Source of the DNA: Holophagales bacterium UBA2201
Lineage (GTDB): Bacteria > Acidobacteriota > Thermoanaerobaculia > UBA2201
NCBI GenBank assembly: GCA_002327305.1
Contig: DCUZ01000016.1
Location: 24,527-88,526, forward strand
DNA: 64,000 bases
Direction: 5' to 3'
The notes beneath the pieces are model-generated. The model saw only the letters and a program-made list of their open reading frames with translations. It was not told the origin of the DNA and made no database searches. Position numbers and translations under genes: made by a program. Shown here piece after piece: positions 34,146 through 42,956 of this stretch (the first letter of the stretch is position 1; each line of letters opens with the position of its first letter).

Positions 34146-37100
34146 TCATTTCTTGGGTGGCTTTGTGGGCGGAGCGGGTTGAGGCGGATTGTCGTCAATT
34201 CCAGGCGCACTACCCAAGCCTTCCGGCACACCCCCTTTGCAGCAAGCCCGTGCTACGGTTCCGGCATAAGTATTGCTATTAGGGCCGAGTAGACGATACT
34301 CTCCGCGTGGATAGTTGTCGGAAGCATCCTTGATACATCGGTCCTGATCGCCTGCTGAACAATCTCGTGGGCAATCTTTGCATATTCCTCCTTGGTCACG
34401 TGGATCATCAGTGCGCGGTATGCCTATGGTTGATGAATTTTCTCCTCTTTTTTGAGGGTATAATCCATAAGTCGTGTTGCTATTAGCGACAATGTAACAA
34501 TGACGCTTTCTAAAAATATCTCCTGCAACTGTGCTAGCAACCCGGCGACAGCACACTTTGGCACTTAGCCCCAGGAAATCAAAATTAGAAATCGGATTCA
34601 GGATAGAATATGCAAACGGATTTAGTCCACCCTCGATCAAGCCAGCCGGATCCGAAGTACTGTACCTCCCCAGCCTGCTCCCGTACCACCTATGGCCGTT
34701 GTAGTAGAGCGAGGCATTGTCCACGGCCGCATCGGCAACCTGCCCCGGGAACCTCAAGAGGTTCGTGACCGTGCCGCTTTCCCCATATAGCCTCCCAAAG
34801 GGGTAATAGACCCCTTCCCACACCGACGCTTGAGAGGAGTCTGTCATGGCGAGCGGCGTCATGAGGTGGTCGGTGTGGTAATAGTAGACCGCATCCGTCG
34901 GGACACCCTTGAAGATTTTGTAGGCGTAGTTGTTGGAGTTGCCGAGCACATTGTCGTCGTAGATCTTGGGGGTGAGTTCCTGGATCATCGAGGGGCTGGA
35001 GAACGTGAAGTCGTTGGTGGAGCGGTAAACGCGGAAGTTCTCGTTCCCGCCGTAGAGGGTCCAATCCAGATGGACATACCCGCCGGTCTTGTCGGCCTTA
35101 AGGTAACTCCCAATGGTCATCCAAGGGGGCTGGTTCACGACCTGCGCCACGGGCTCCGTCCTGTTGTAAATGTAATCGGTCCAGAAACCGCTTGAAAGGT
35201 CCTTCTCGGCGATCAATTGACCTTCGAGGCCGTAGAAGAAAAGGACGGTCTTCGAGGGATACACCGCCTCGCGCCTTCGCATCTGATAATCATAGAAGTA
35301 GCTGGCCGTGGCCCCCGAGTCCACGTTCACCATGTGCCCATGACTGCCGTAGCCGTAGACGTGGAGGGAATCCGCCGTGATGCTCCCGTCGGCGTTGAAG
35401 GTGAAGCTCTCCGGCTCATGGCCCGTGGTGCTGGTCAGCCTGTTCGTGCCGGATTGGTAGTTATACGAGGTAGAATCAGCGTTCTCGGTTTTCGTCAGGC
35501 GGTTTCCATTGCGATCATACGAGTAGCCCATGGAGCCCCACAGCCCCGAGGCCGAGGTCAGGCGGTAAAGGTCGTCATACCCGTAACTCCGGGAGTACGA
35601 CCCGCTGATGGCGGTGATGTTGAACTCGTCGTCGTGGGTGTAGGTCGTCGAGATGGGGCCATTGGCGTTGGAGGAGGGCCGGTATTTGAGGTCGAAAGCC
35701 CTTGCGAGGGAGAGCCCATTGCCGAAGGTCCCGGCCGATTGCGGCCCGAAAGGATAGTAGCCCATCCCGGACAGAAGCGGCTGGGAGGACCCGTTCACCA
35801 CGGCGGAGATTGCCGAAACCTTGCCGATCACGGTGTTGACGGTATACGCCACCTGGCGGCCGTCGGGGTGGGTGAGGGTGGTCTGGTTGCCGTTCTTGTC
35901 GAAGGTATACGCTGTGGTGTAGGGCGTGGCTGAAATCGTGATTGTCTCGTTCTTCTCCCGTCCCGTCTTGAAGTAGTTGAAGGTGGTGGTCCCCGCTGAG
36001 TCCGCGACCATCGTCAGCCTGCCGATCCCGTAGGAGGTCGCGAGTTCATCATATGTCAAGGTCACGTTGTAGGAGCCGATGGGATAAACAATCGTTGAAA
36101 GACGGTTCAGCGCGTCGTAGGTCCGCGTCGTGGTGGCCGATAGGGCGTCCGTCTCTGTGAGCGTGTTTCCGGCCGGGTCGTAGGTGCGGTCGGTGGTCCC
36201 CGAGTCGGGCGAAACCGTGCGACGTAGGTCGCCGAAATCATCGAATGTATACGTGGTGGCGTGCCCCTCTGGGTCGGTGACCTGCGTCAGATTGCCGTGC
36301 GAATCATAGCCGAATTGGGTGGTGACGGGAATGGCCCCATCTAAAACGGTTGTGGACTGGAGGCGGTTCAGGGCATTGTAGACGTGGGTGGTGTAGTGGT
36401 CGCCACTCGTGTAGGGGTGGTTGGCGTCGTCGAGATATTGCAGATTTCCGGCGGGATCATAGAAATATTCCGTGTAGGTGGCGTCGGGGTTGATGGTCTT
36501 CCAAAGGCGGTTGTGATCGTCAAAGGCGTACTCGGTGATCTTGTCCTGCGTGTAACTCCCGCCCTGCCACTGGTAATATTCCTCCTTGGTTTTATTGCCG
36601 TGCTTGTCCCAGGTGTAGACGGACTTGTCCCCGTGGGCGCCCATGGAGGCTTCCAACTCGTACTCGGTGAGCCGCCCGGCGGCATCGAAGGTGTAGTTCA
36701 CGACGTTCCCCTCGGGCTGGATGAGGTAGTCGAGGCGTCCATTGTCGTCAAAGAAGGTTTGCGTCGTAATGGTCTCCGTTTCGATCCCGTGGGGGAGAAT
36801 GCTCTCCACCGTCACCCGCCCCAGGGCGTCGGTCGTCCGCTGGGTCTGGACTCCGTTGGGGTCGGTGGTCAGGAGGGCGGTTCCGAAAACGTCGTAATTC
36901 TCGAACTGCCGGATGTGGCCGCGGGCGTTAGTGATGCGGTACAGCCTGCCCCGGAGATTCAGGTTTGAATCGCCGTCCGGGTGATACTGCCAGGTCGTGA
37001 GGTCGGCAACATCCGTGCGGGGGCCGTCATGTTGGATGGGTCGGTGGGCCGAATCATAGGTGGTGGTTTCGGTGTGGACGGTCGGGGTGACATCGGTATC

Positions 37101-39047
37101 ATAAAGCCACCCCGTGGTCGTTGTGGTGAAGATGGTATGGCTGGGGGTGGAGAGGTCGTATTCGATGGTCTTGGTCTCTCCGGTCTTGACGACGGAGGGA
37201 TACTGGATTTTCGTGATCATTCCCGGAAGCTCGGTGTTTTCATAGAAATAGTTCGTGGTCTTTTCCAGGGCCGTCCCGAAGGCTTCGGTCAAGGTCGTCA
37301 GGCGTCCGGTGGTATCGTACTGCTTCTTCGTGATGTTGCTGTTGGCGTCGGTGATCTGCGTTGTTCGGTTGTGCTCATCGTATAGGAACGATGCATCCTG
37401 GAATCCGCACCCGCCCCCGCAGCTTCCTTGGATTTGGGTCACCAGCCCGCGCCCGCCCTGATATCTCCAGTCGTAGGTGGTGATGATATTAGTCGTGTCG
37501 TTCTGGTGTTCCGTTACAATGGTTGAGACATTGGAAGGGTAGGATATTTGTAACCATTCCTGATTACCCTCTTTGTAGGATGATGTCGCCCGGCGGCTGG
37601 AGTCGTAGGTGTGGGCTTCGAGGATTTGTCCGGCCCGGTTCTTCGCCTGGAGGAGGTTCTTGGGGCTGGCGGAATCATAAACATATAGCCGGTCGGGATT
37701 GGCAGTGCCGTTGCCCGGAAAGAAGACCTGCGTCAGATAATTGTTCGTCCCGTCATAAAAGAACCGCCATGCCGTCGTGCCGTCCCAGAGGGTAATCTGA
37801 TTGACGCGGTTGGAGGCATTGTAGGAGAGGGCGATGGTCCGGTTGAGAGGGTCCGTCACGCCCGTCAATCTTCCCCCCGTGTACGCGCCGGTGTAGCAGT
37901 TTCCGTAGAAATCGCATGACCGGTCCCACAAGCCTGAGCTTTTGGTGAAGCGCGTCGTGTTCCCGTTGAGGTCCGCGATTGTGAGCGTGCTCCCGTCGTC
38001 CATCATCGTGCCTTGCTGGTCATACGGCCAGTAGGCGGTGAAAGTGTTCGCGGAGGGGGCGTCTTCGAGGTAGTACCGTTTGCGCCCTTCGGCGTTGACG
38101 TGGCGGTAGATTCTTCGGGTGTCCGAAAGAGTGTTGGTGAGGGTGAGGCGTTGGTTGAAGGTGTGCGTCCAGCCGTACCCCATCCAGCCGCCCGTCGTCG
38201 CCAGCACCTTCTCCTGGTTGTTGTAGGCCCGCGTGAAGGTGAAGCCGGCGATGTCGTCGAGGGTGAAATCGCTCTCATCGTAGTGCATGTTGCCGGAGGA
38301 TACGTTGATGGGCCCGCCCACGCATACACTGCCGCCGCCCTCATTGCAGCATTCCCAATCGGGGGAGGCCGTACAACCGCTCTCTAATGGTAGGGGGATC
38401 GGGACGCCCACAGAACCGCTGGTGAGGGACGAAGAGCAGCCTGAAGTCCCGGTGCACCGCTCCATGCGGGCGGAATAATTCAGCGTGGTGCCCGCGGCGG
38501 AGCACGCCACGCCGAACACGGGATACCACGTCCCCTGCTCGAAACGGGGCTCGCAGAAGATGTCGGCCACACGGGCGTTCGAGCAGTTCTTCGCCCCGGT
38601 GTAGTCCTGGATGACGCACATACCCCCCGCCGCGCACCCCCACGGGTTGGTCTGGCACCAGTGGCACGGCGCCTGGAAAGGGACCGTCGCGACGATAGTG
38701 AATCCCCCCGATTTGGGGACTACCGAAGCCGACAAATCAATGGAATTGGAATATTGGGCGCTGGTACAGCCTGCGCAGGTGCCGGAACACATGCAACTGT
38801 AAGGGTAGCCGTAATCCTCAAGCTGTTTCTCACAAAGATGGCCCGGCACCGTGGCCGAGCCGTCATATCTACACTGAAGGAGTTCTGCTGCACCCGAGGG
38901 GCATTGGTAGCAGGCCGAGGTCGGATACCCGACCGTCTGGTCGCAGCCTTGGGCGCATCCGCTCGGCGGCGGGAAATCCACGGCCAAACCCACCGCCGGG
39001 CTGAGGACCGTACCAAAGGAAAAGAGCACCGATAGCACCGCCTTCAT
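34146..39047 (-). CDS. Large secreted Rhs/YD-repeat protein with variable C-terminal tip
   Basis: 1633 residues. A Sec signal peptide (ending near PAVGLA) is followed by a cysteine-rich region to about residue 240. Next is a DUF6531-like entry segment (NVSSGNMHYDESDF), then many YD repeats (TTYTFDDFGDLRR, RTYDALNRLSTIVYP). A fibronectin-III-like insert lies at about 1303-1383 (FRVYRSTNDF, NYAYKIFKG). The associated core follows with YYHTDHLMTPLAMTD and SDPAGLIEGGLNPFAY, ending at DFLGLS near 1494. The last 140 residues are a different, AT-richer tip with CC, RKRHCYIV, GLYPQKRG and LLGPNSNTYA, possibly a cysteine-peptidase-like toxin; this is not certain. The shell would encapsulate and deliver the tip. 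Confidence 0.88.
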   Translation of the reverse strand: MKAVLSVLFSFGTVLSPAVGLAVDFPPPSGCAQGCDQTVGYPTSACYQCPSGAAELLQCRYDGSATVPGHLCEKQLEDYGYPYSCMCSGTCAGCTSAQYSNSIDLSASVVPKSGGFTIVATVPFQAPCHWCQTNPWGCAAGGMCVIQDYTGAKNCSNARVADIFCEPRFEQGTWYPVFGVACSAAGTTLNYSARMERCTGTSGCSSSLTSGSVGVPIPLPLESGCTASPDWECCNEGGGSVCVGGPINVSSGNMHYDESDFTLDDIAGFTFTRAYNNQEKVLATTGGWMGYGWTHTFNQRLTLTNTLSDTRRIYRHVNAEGRKRYYLEDAPSANTFTAYWPYDQQGTMMDDGSTLTIADLNGNTTRFTKSSGLWDRSCDFYGNCYTGAYTGGRLTGVTDPLNRTIALSYNASNRVNQITLWDGTTAWRFFYDGTNNYLTQVFFPGNGTANPDRLYVYDSASPKNLLQAKNRAGQILEAHTYDSSRRATSSYKEGNQEWLQISYPSNVSTIVTEHQNDTTNIITTYDWRYQGGRGLVTQIQGSCGGGCGFQDASFLYDEHNRTTQITDANSNITKKQYDTTGRLTTLTEAFGTALEKTTNYFYENTELPGMITKIQYPSVVKTGETKTIEYDLSTPSHTIFTTTTTGWLYDTDVTPTVHTETTTYDSAHRPIQHDGPRTDVADLTTWQYHPDGDSNLNLRGRLYRITNARGHIRQFENYDVFGTALLTTDPNGVQTQRTTDALGRVTVESILPHGIETETITTQTFFDDNGRLDYLIQPEGNVVNYTFDAAGRLTEYELEASMGAHGDKSVYTWDKHGNKTKEEYYQWQGGSYTQDKITEYAFDDHNRLWKTINPDATYTEYFYDPAGNLQYLDDANHPYTSGDHYTTHVYNALNRLQSTTVLDGAIPVTTQFGYDSHGNLTQVTDPEGHATTYTFDDFGDLRRTVSPDSGTTDRTYDPAGNTLTETDALSATTTRTYDALNRLSTIVYPIGSYNVTLTYDELATSYGIGRLTMVADSAGTTTFNYFKTGREKNETITISATPYTTAYTFDKNGNQTTLTHPDGRQVAYTVNTVIGKVSAISAVVNGSSQPLLSGMGYYPFGPQSAGTFGNGLSLARAFDLKYRPSSNANGPISTTYTHDDEFNITAISGSYSRSYGYDDLYRLTSASGLWGSMGYSYDRNGNRLTKTENADSTSYNYQSGTNRLTSTTGHEPESFTFNADGSITADSLHVYGYGSHGHMVNVDSGATASYFYDYQMRRREAVYPSKTVLFFYGLEGQLIAEKDLSSGFWTDYIYNRTEPVAQVVNQPPWMTIGSYLKADKTGGYVHLDWTLYGGNENFRVYRSTNDFTFSSPSMIQELTPKIYDDNVLGNSNNYAYKIFKGVPTDAVYYYHTDHLMTPLAMTDSSQASVWEGVYYPFGRLYGESGTVTNLLRFPGQVADAAVDNASLYYNGHRWYGSRLGRYSTSDPAGLIEGGLNPFAYSILNPISNFDFLGLSAKVCCRRVASTVAGDIFRKRHCYIVANSNTTYGLYPQKRGENSSTIGIPRTDDPRDQGGICKDCPRDCSAGDQDRCIKDASDNYPRGEYRLLGPNSNTYAGTVARACCKGGVPEGLGSAPGIDDNPPQPAPPTKPPKK

Positions 39048-39064
39048 AACTTCCCTCCTTTTCA

Positions 39065-39081
39065 GTCTATCATAGATAGAC
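39065..39081. promoter_or_regulatory. Perfect inverted repeat over the Rhs -10 region
   Basis: gtctatc-ata-gatagac, 7-bp arms, 18-34 bases upstream of the Rhs start. A minus-strand TATGAT (39069-39074) lies within it, so a bound repressor would block the promoter. The divergent XRE gene is a possible source of the repressor. Confidence 0.5.
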
Positions 39082-39510
39082 GCTGCGCCGGGGCTGAGCC
39101 CTTGAGGATCACCCCGGACGATTCACGCCCATGGGCTTCTGCCCTTGGGCCAAAGTCGGTTCCATCAAGTAGGTACAAAAACAGCGGTTCTTGCTTACCT
39201 TGACTTTGAGATGGGCTCTAAGCAAGGAGTCGCCGAAAGAGGGGGGGGGTGACTAAGCGGCTTGGGATTTCCATTCCATCATCTGCTAAAAGAGCGCTTG
39301 AAAAGGACCCTTTAGACATGCCTTTGGCGTCCCTCAGGGGTTCCTGGGCCTCGGCAAGGGGTGTCGCATGCCAACACACTACACCCTGATAGCTATATTT
39401 GCCAAGTATGGCCTATTGAAGATTCTATATTTACAGCATTATTGCTTTGGTAGCCAAGCAAATTTTCCGTTTATTAATTAATCGCCATAGCATATAAAAG
39501 CTCCTGAGCC
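39082..39510. other. Gene-free spacer between the Rhs gene and XRE regulator
   Basis: About 430 bases with no supported gene. It turns AT-rich from about 39395. A TATAAA at 39493-39498 would serve as -10 for the XRE gene. Short frames in it match nothing I recognise. Confidence 0.5.
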
Positions 39511-39900
39511 TTGTACTACAGACTAACGAAGCGGTTTGGAGCGCGAATCCGCCAATTGCGGCTGCAGAAGAAGCTGACCCAGGAGCGGCTAGCCGATAGG
39601 GCGGGACTGCATGTGACCTTTGTAAGCCTGGTGGAGCGGGGGCGACACAACGCGAACCTCAAGACGATCAACAAGCTTTCCAAGGGCCTGAAAGTGCCGG
39701 TATGGGAAATTTTCATTGGCATGGAGAGGGCGAGAGACCTTCCAAAGTATGAGCAGTTGAGGCTGAAGGGGTTTATCAGGAAAGGACCAGGCAAGCCTCC
39801 ACTGGTGGATGAGAAGGGGCGAAGAATCCGGCCCATAAGAAGCCGGGCACGCAGGAAAACAGCCGCCCAGGCCACCGGGAAGGCCAAACGAAAACCCTGA
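39511..39900 (+). CDS. XRE-family transcriptional regulator
   Basis: 129 residues. The helix-turn-helix (about residues 10-66) reads IRQLRLQKKLTQERLADRAGL then VSLVERGRHN, with a C-terminal LKVPVWEIF typical of the family. The tail is very basic. The start is TTG 39511, with no Shine-Dalgarno sequence. Divergent from the Rhs gene across a 460-base gap, so it is a candidate regulator of that locus. Confidence 0.85.
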   Translation: MYYRLTKRFGARIRQLRLQKKLTQERLADRAGLHVTFVSLVERGRHNANLKTINKLSKGLKVPVWEIFIGMERARDLPKYEQLRLKGFIRKGPGKPPLVDEKGRRIRPIRSRARRKTAAQATGKAKRKP

Positions 39901-40020
39901 AGCACCCCCCGAAGCCCCCACCCCAGACCCCCTTCCAGGCTATCTCCGGCATAGAGTCCTTCCGCCCCCCCCCTATCCCCCCGAGAGGCTTGGGGTGTTT
40001 GTTGAGACTGGCAGTGAACA

Positions 40021-40995
40021 CTACGCTTCTCCCACCCCCGTCCGGACCATCCATCCCACCGCCCCCGCCAGCGCCGCCAGTTGGAGTACGAGCAAGAGCG
40101 GGTTGAAGGAGACGTGGGGCAGGAGGTGGAAGGTGCGGTAGGCCATCAGGCCGGCCAGGATCACGCCGTCGAAGAAGAGGACCGCCCCGGCGATCCGCCG
40201 CAGGGGGTTGGCCAGGAGGGAAAAGAACGGGACGGCGAAAAGGAGGACCACCGCGCCGTAGAACAGGGCGTTGCCCCAGGGGAGGTGGAACCGGGCCTGG
40301 AGGTAGTGCACCTCCTCGGGGATGTTGGCGTACCAGATGGTGAGGTACTGGGCGAAGAAGAGGCCACCCCAGAAGAGCGCGAACCCGAAGGTGAGGGTGG
40401 CGGTGTCCTTGAGCGTGGCGGGGGGGCAGGCGCCGCGTCGGCTCAGGAAGAAACAGATGATGCCCGCCAGCGCCAGGCCGGCATAGAGGGCCTCGACCAT
40501 GTAGAGGGCGGGGAACATGGTGGAGATCCAGGGATAGTCGAAGCTCATCACCTGGTCCACCGCCATCACCGAGTGGGAGACCACGAAACTGAAAATGTAG
40601 GCCACGGCCCAGGCCCGGCGCCGTTCCGAACCCTTCCGCATGGCGCGGATGAACATCATGGCGATCACAAATGAGACGATGAACAGGATGTGGGAACGGA
40701 AGGCGACCCCCGCTGAATTCAGCCAGGCCGTGGGCTGGTGACTCCAAGCGTAGAGGGCGATGTCCGGATCGGCCAGGCAGGGGATGAAGAACAGGGGCCA
40801 CATCCCCATCAACGGTTTGCGCAGGGGGGCGATCCATTGCGCGTTGGAGAGTTCGGCGGCCGCCACGAGGAGGATGCTCCCCTGCGCCAGCGCCGCGGCG
40901 AGGAGAAAGGTGAGCAGTTTAGAGGCGGAGGCGTCCAGATAATAGAATAGCCCATAGACCAGAAGGGCCAGGATCCACGGTCCGTTCTTCTTCAT
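40021..40995 (-). CDS. actF: Alternative complex III subunit ActF (membrane)
   Basis: 324 residues with about ten helices. It is the shorter NrfD-like second integral quinol-binding subunit of alternative complex III: MWPLFFIPCLADPDIALYAW and FWGGLFFAQYLTIWYANIPEE are typical. It overlaps actD by four bases. Last gene of the respiratory operon. Confidence 0.9.
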   Translation of the reverse strand: MKKNGPWILALLVYGLFYYLDASASKLLTFLLAAALAQGSILLVAAAELSNAQWIAPLRKPLMGMWPLFFIPCLADPDIALYAWSHQPTAWLNSAGVAFRSHILFIVSFVIAMMFIRAMRKGSERRRAWAVAYIFSFVVSHSVMAVDQVMSFDYPWISTMFPALYMVEALYAGLALAGIICFFLSRRGACPPATLKDTATLTFGFALFWGGLFFAQYLTIWYANIPEEVHYLQARFHLPWGNALFYGAVVLLFAVPFFSLLANPLRRIAGAVLFFDGVILAGLMAYRTFHLLPHVSFNPLLLVLQLAALAGAVGWMVRTGVGEA

Positions 40996-41423
40996 GCCTG
41001 CTCCTTCACGAAGATGGCGTAGGCGTTCCCGGTCTCCTCGGGGGCGAGGATGCTCCGGATGTCCGGGAACCGGTTCAAATGGAAGAACCCCAGGATGGAG
41101 GCGACGGCCCCCAGGAGGATGGTCAATTCGAAGGCGATGATCATGAAGGGCGGGAGGGAGATAAGGGGCTTGCCGCTGGTGATCAGCGGCCAGGCCAGGA
41201 CGGCGTAAGTGGTGAGGCCGAACCCCATCGCCGCCCCCAGGACGGCCCCCGTGCCGGTGAACCAGCCCAGGGGCGATGGCGGCGTGCGGAGAATGTGAAA
41301 CGCCTCGTGGACCGGGACGGGGGTCCGCACCTCGATCGAGGATGTCGGAACTCCGTCGTCCACGAGTTCCTTCAGCTTGGCCAGGAATTCGGTTTTATCG
41401 TCGCAGAGATATTTCTGGGTCAT
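40992..41423 (-). CDS. actD: Alternative complex III subunit ActD (DUF3341)
   Basis: 143 residues with two membrane helices (about 55-75 and 95-115). The N-terminal region with VPVHEAF and the FHLNRFPD stretch after the second helix are the DUF3341 signature. It lies 228 bases after actC, a gap filled with short repeats. Confidence 0.92.
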   Translation of the reverse strand: MTQKYLCDDKTEFLAKLKELVDDGVPTSSIEVRTPVPVHEAFHILRTPPSPLGWFTGTGAVLGAAMGFGLTTYAVLAWPLITSGKPLISLPPFMIIAFELTILLGAVASILGFFHLNRFPDIRSILAPEETGNAYAIFVKEQA

Positions 41424-41439
41424 GATCCCTCCTCGGCGG

Positions 41440-41650
41440 CAAAGGAAGAAGTAAGAATTAAGAAGTATGAAAAAATGAAACGAAGGCTTAATCCTACTCT
41501 GTACGTCTCTTCCTTCATAATTCTTACTTCTGCCTTCTGCCTTCTCATTCGTGCTCCTCGACTGGAAAGGATGAATTAAAAATTAAGAAGTATGAATAAA
41601 CAAGACAGAACGCCGCCTCCTTCTTAATTCTTACTTCTTCCTTCTGCCTT
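41440..41650. repeat. AAGTAAGAATTAAGAAG-type imperfect inverted repeats
   Basis: Two units, each with arms that are near reverse complements: gaagtaagaattaagaag against cttctgccttctgccttctc plus ttcttacttc. They fill the actC-actD gap and are AT-rich in a GC-rich operon. No gene. Confidence 0.75.
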
Positions 41651-41651
41651 T

Positions 41652-42956
41652 TCATTGCTGCTCCTCCTTGATCTCCGTGATCGCGAGGACGGGCAGGGCC
41701 TTGACGAAGAGGAGGAAGATGGTGAAGAAGAGGCCGAACGAGCCCACGGTGATCCCCACCGCGATCCACGAGAAGGCCGGCTTGCCCCACGCGTAGGGCT
41801 CGAAGTCGTGCGCCAGAGAGGTGACGATGATGATGAAGCGCTCCAGCCACATCCCCACATTGACGAAGAGGGAGAGGACGAAGAGGTAGGCGATGCTGCG
41901 CCGCAGTTTCTTCACGAACAGGGACAGCGGCAGGAGGCAGTTGCAGAAGACCATCAGATAGTAGGCCCACTTGAAGTCGCCGAAGAGGCGGTAGGAGAAG
42001 TGGGCGGTCTCGAAGACGTTGCCGCTGTACCACGCCAGGGCGATCTCCATCACATAGGCGTAGGCCACGATCAGCGAGGTGAAGAGGAGGGTCTTGGCCA
42101 GGGCCTCGAAGTGGTCGATGGTGATGTACCGTTCCAGCCGCAGGATCTTCCGCATCGGGATGACCAGCGTCATCACCATGGCGCAGCCGGAGAAGATGGC
42201 CCCGGCGACGAAATAGGGGGCGAAAATGGTGGTGTGCCAGCCGGGGATGACGCTCATGGCGAAGTCCCACGAGACGACGGAGTGGACGCTGATGACGAGG
42301 GGGGTGGCGAAGGAGGCCAGGAAGATGTAGAGTTTTTCCCAATGCCTCCACTGCGTGTGCGTCCCCGTCCACCCCAGCGAGAGGATGCGGTAGGCCCAGT
42401 GACGGATGCCGGTGGTGCGGCGGCGGGCAATGGCCAGGTCGGGCACCATGCCGACGTAGAAGAAGAGGAAGGAAACGGTGAAGTAGGTGGAGACGGCGAA
42501 GACGTCCCAGATCAGGGGCGAGCGGAAGTTGACCCACAGGAGGCGCTGGTTGGGGTAGGGCAATAACCAGTAGAAGAGCCAGACGCGCCCCAGGTGGATG
42601 AGGGGGAAGAGGCCGGCCGTCATCACCGCGATGACGGTCATCGCCTCGGCGGAGCGGTTGAAGGCCTTGCGGAACCGGGCGCGGAAGAGGAAAAGGACGG
42701 CGGAAATGAGGGTCCCCGAGTGGGCGATGCCGACCCAGAAGACGAAGTCGGTGATGTACATGTACCAACCCACCGGGTTGTTCTTCCCCGACAGGTGCAT
42801 CCCGCCCCAGATCTGGAGCCCCCAGCAGGCCATCCCCACGGCGAACATCAGGGCGGTGAAGGCCAGGGCGGCCCAGTAGACCTTTCGCGGGCTCTGCATC
42901 CCCCCAAGGACGTCCACCTCCACCCGGTCGTGGAAGGAGAGGGGCTTATCGCTCAT
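41652..42956 (-). CDS. actC: Alternative complex III subunit ActC (NrfD-like)
   Basis: 434 residues, ten helices, the main quinol-binding membrane subunit. WVGIAHSGTLISAVL, WDVFAVSTYFTVS and WHTTIFAPYFVAGAI are NrfD/PsrC family segments. ATG 42956 overlaps the actB stop, right next to the heptamer repeats inside actB. Confidence 0.94.
   Translation of the reverse strand: MSDKPLSFHDRVEVDVLGGMQSPRKVYWAALAFTALMFAVGMACWGLQIWGGMHLSGKNNPVGWYMYITDFVFWVGIAHSGTLISAVLFLFRARFRKAFNRSAEAMTVIAVMTAGLFPLIHLGRVWLFYWLLPYPNQRLLWVNFRSPLIWDVFAVSTYFTVSFLFFYVGMVPDLAIARRRTTGIRHWAYRILSLGWTGTHTQWRHWEKLYIFLASFATPLVISVHSVVSWDFAMSVIPGWHTTIFAPYFVAGAIFSGCAMVMTLVIPMRKILRLERYITIDHFEALAKTLLFTSLIVAYAYVMEIALAWYSGNVFETAHFSYRLFGDFKWAYYLMVFCNCLLPLSLFVKKLRRSIAYLFVLSLFVNVGMWLERFIIIVTSLAHDFEPYAWGKPAFSWIAVGITVGSFGLFFTIFLLFVKALPVLAITEIKEEQQ

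Noticed and set aside
39082..39510. tRNA or riboswitch in the spacer beside the XRE gene
   Set aside because: No cloverleaf or known aptamer core could be drawn from the sequence.
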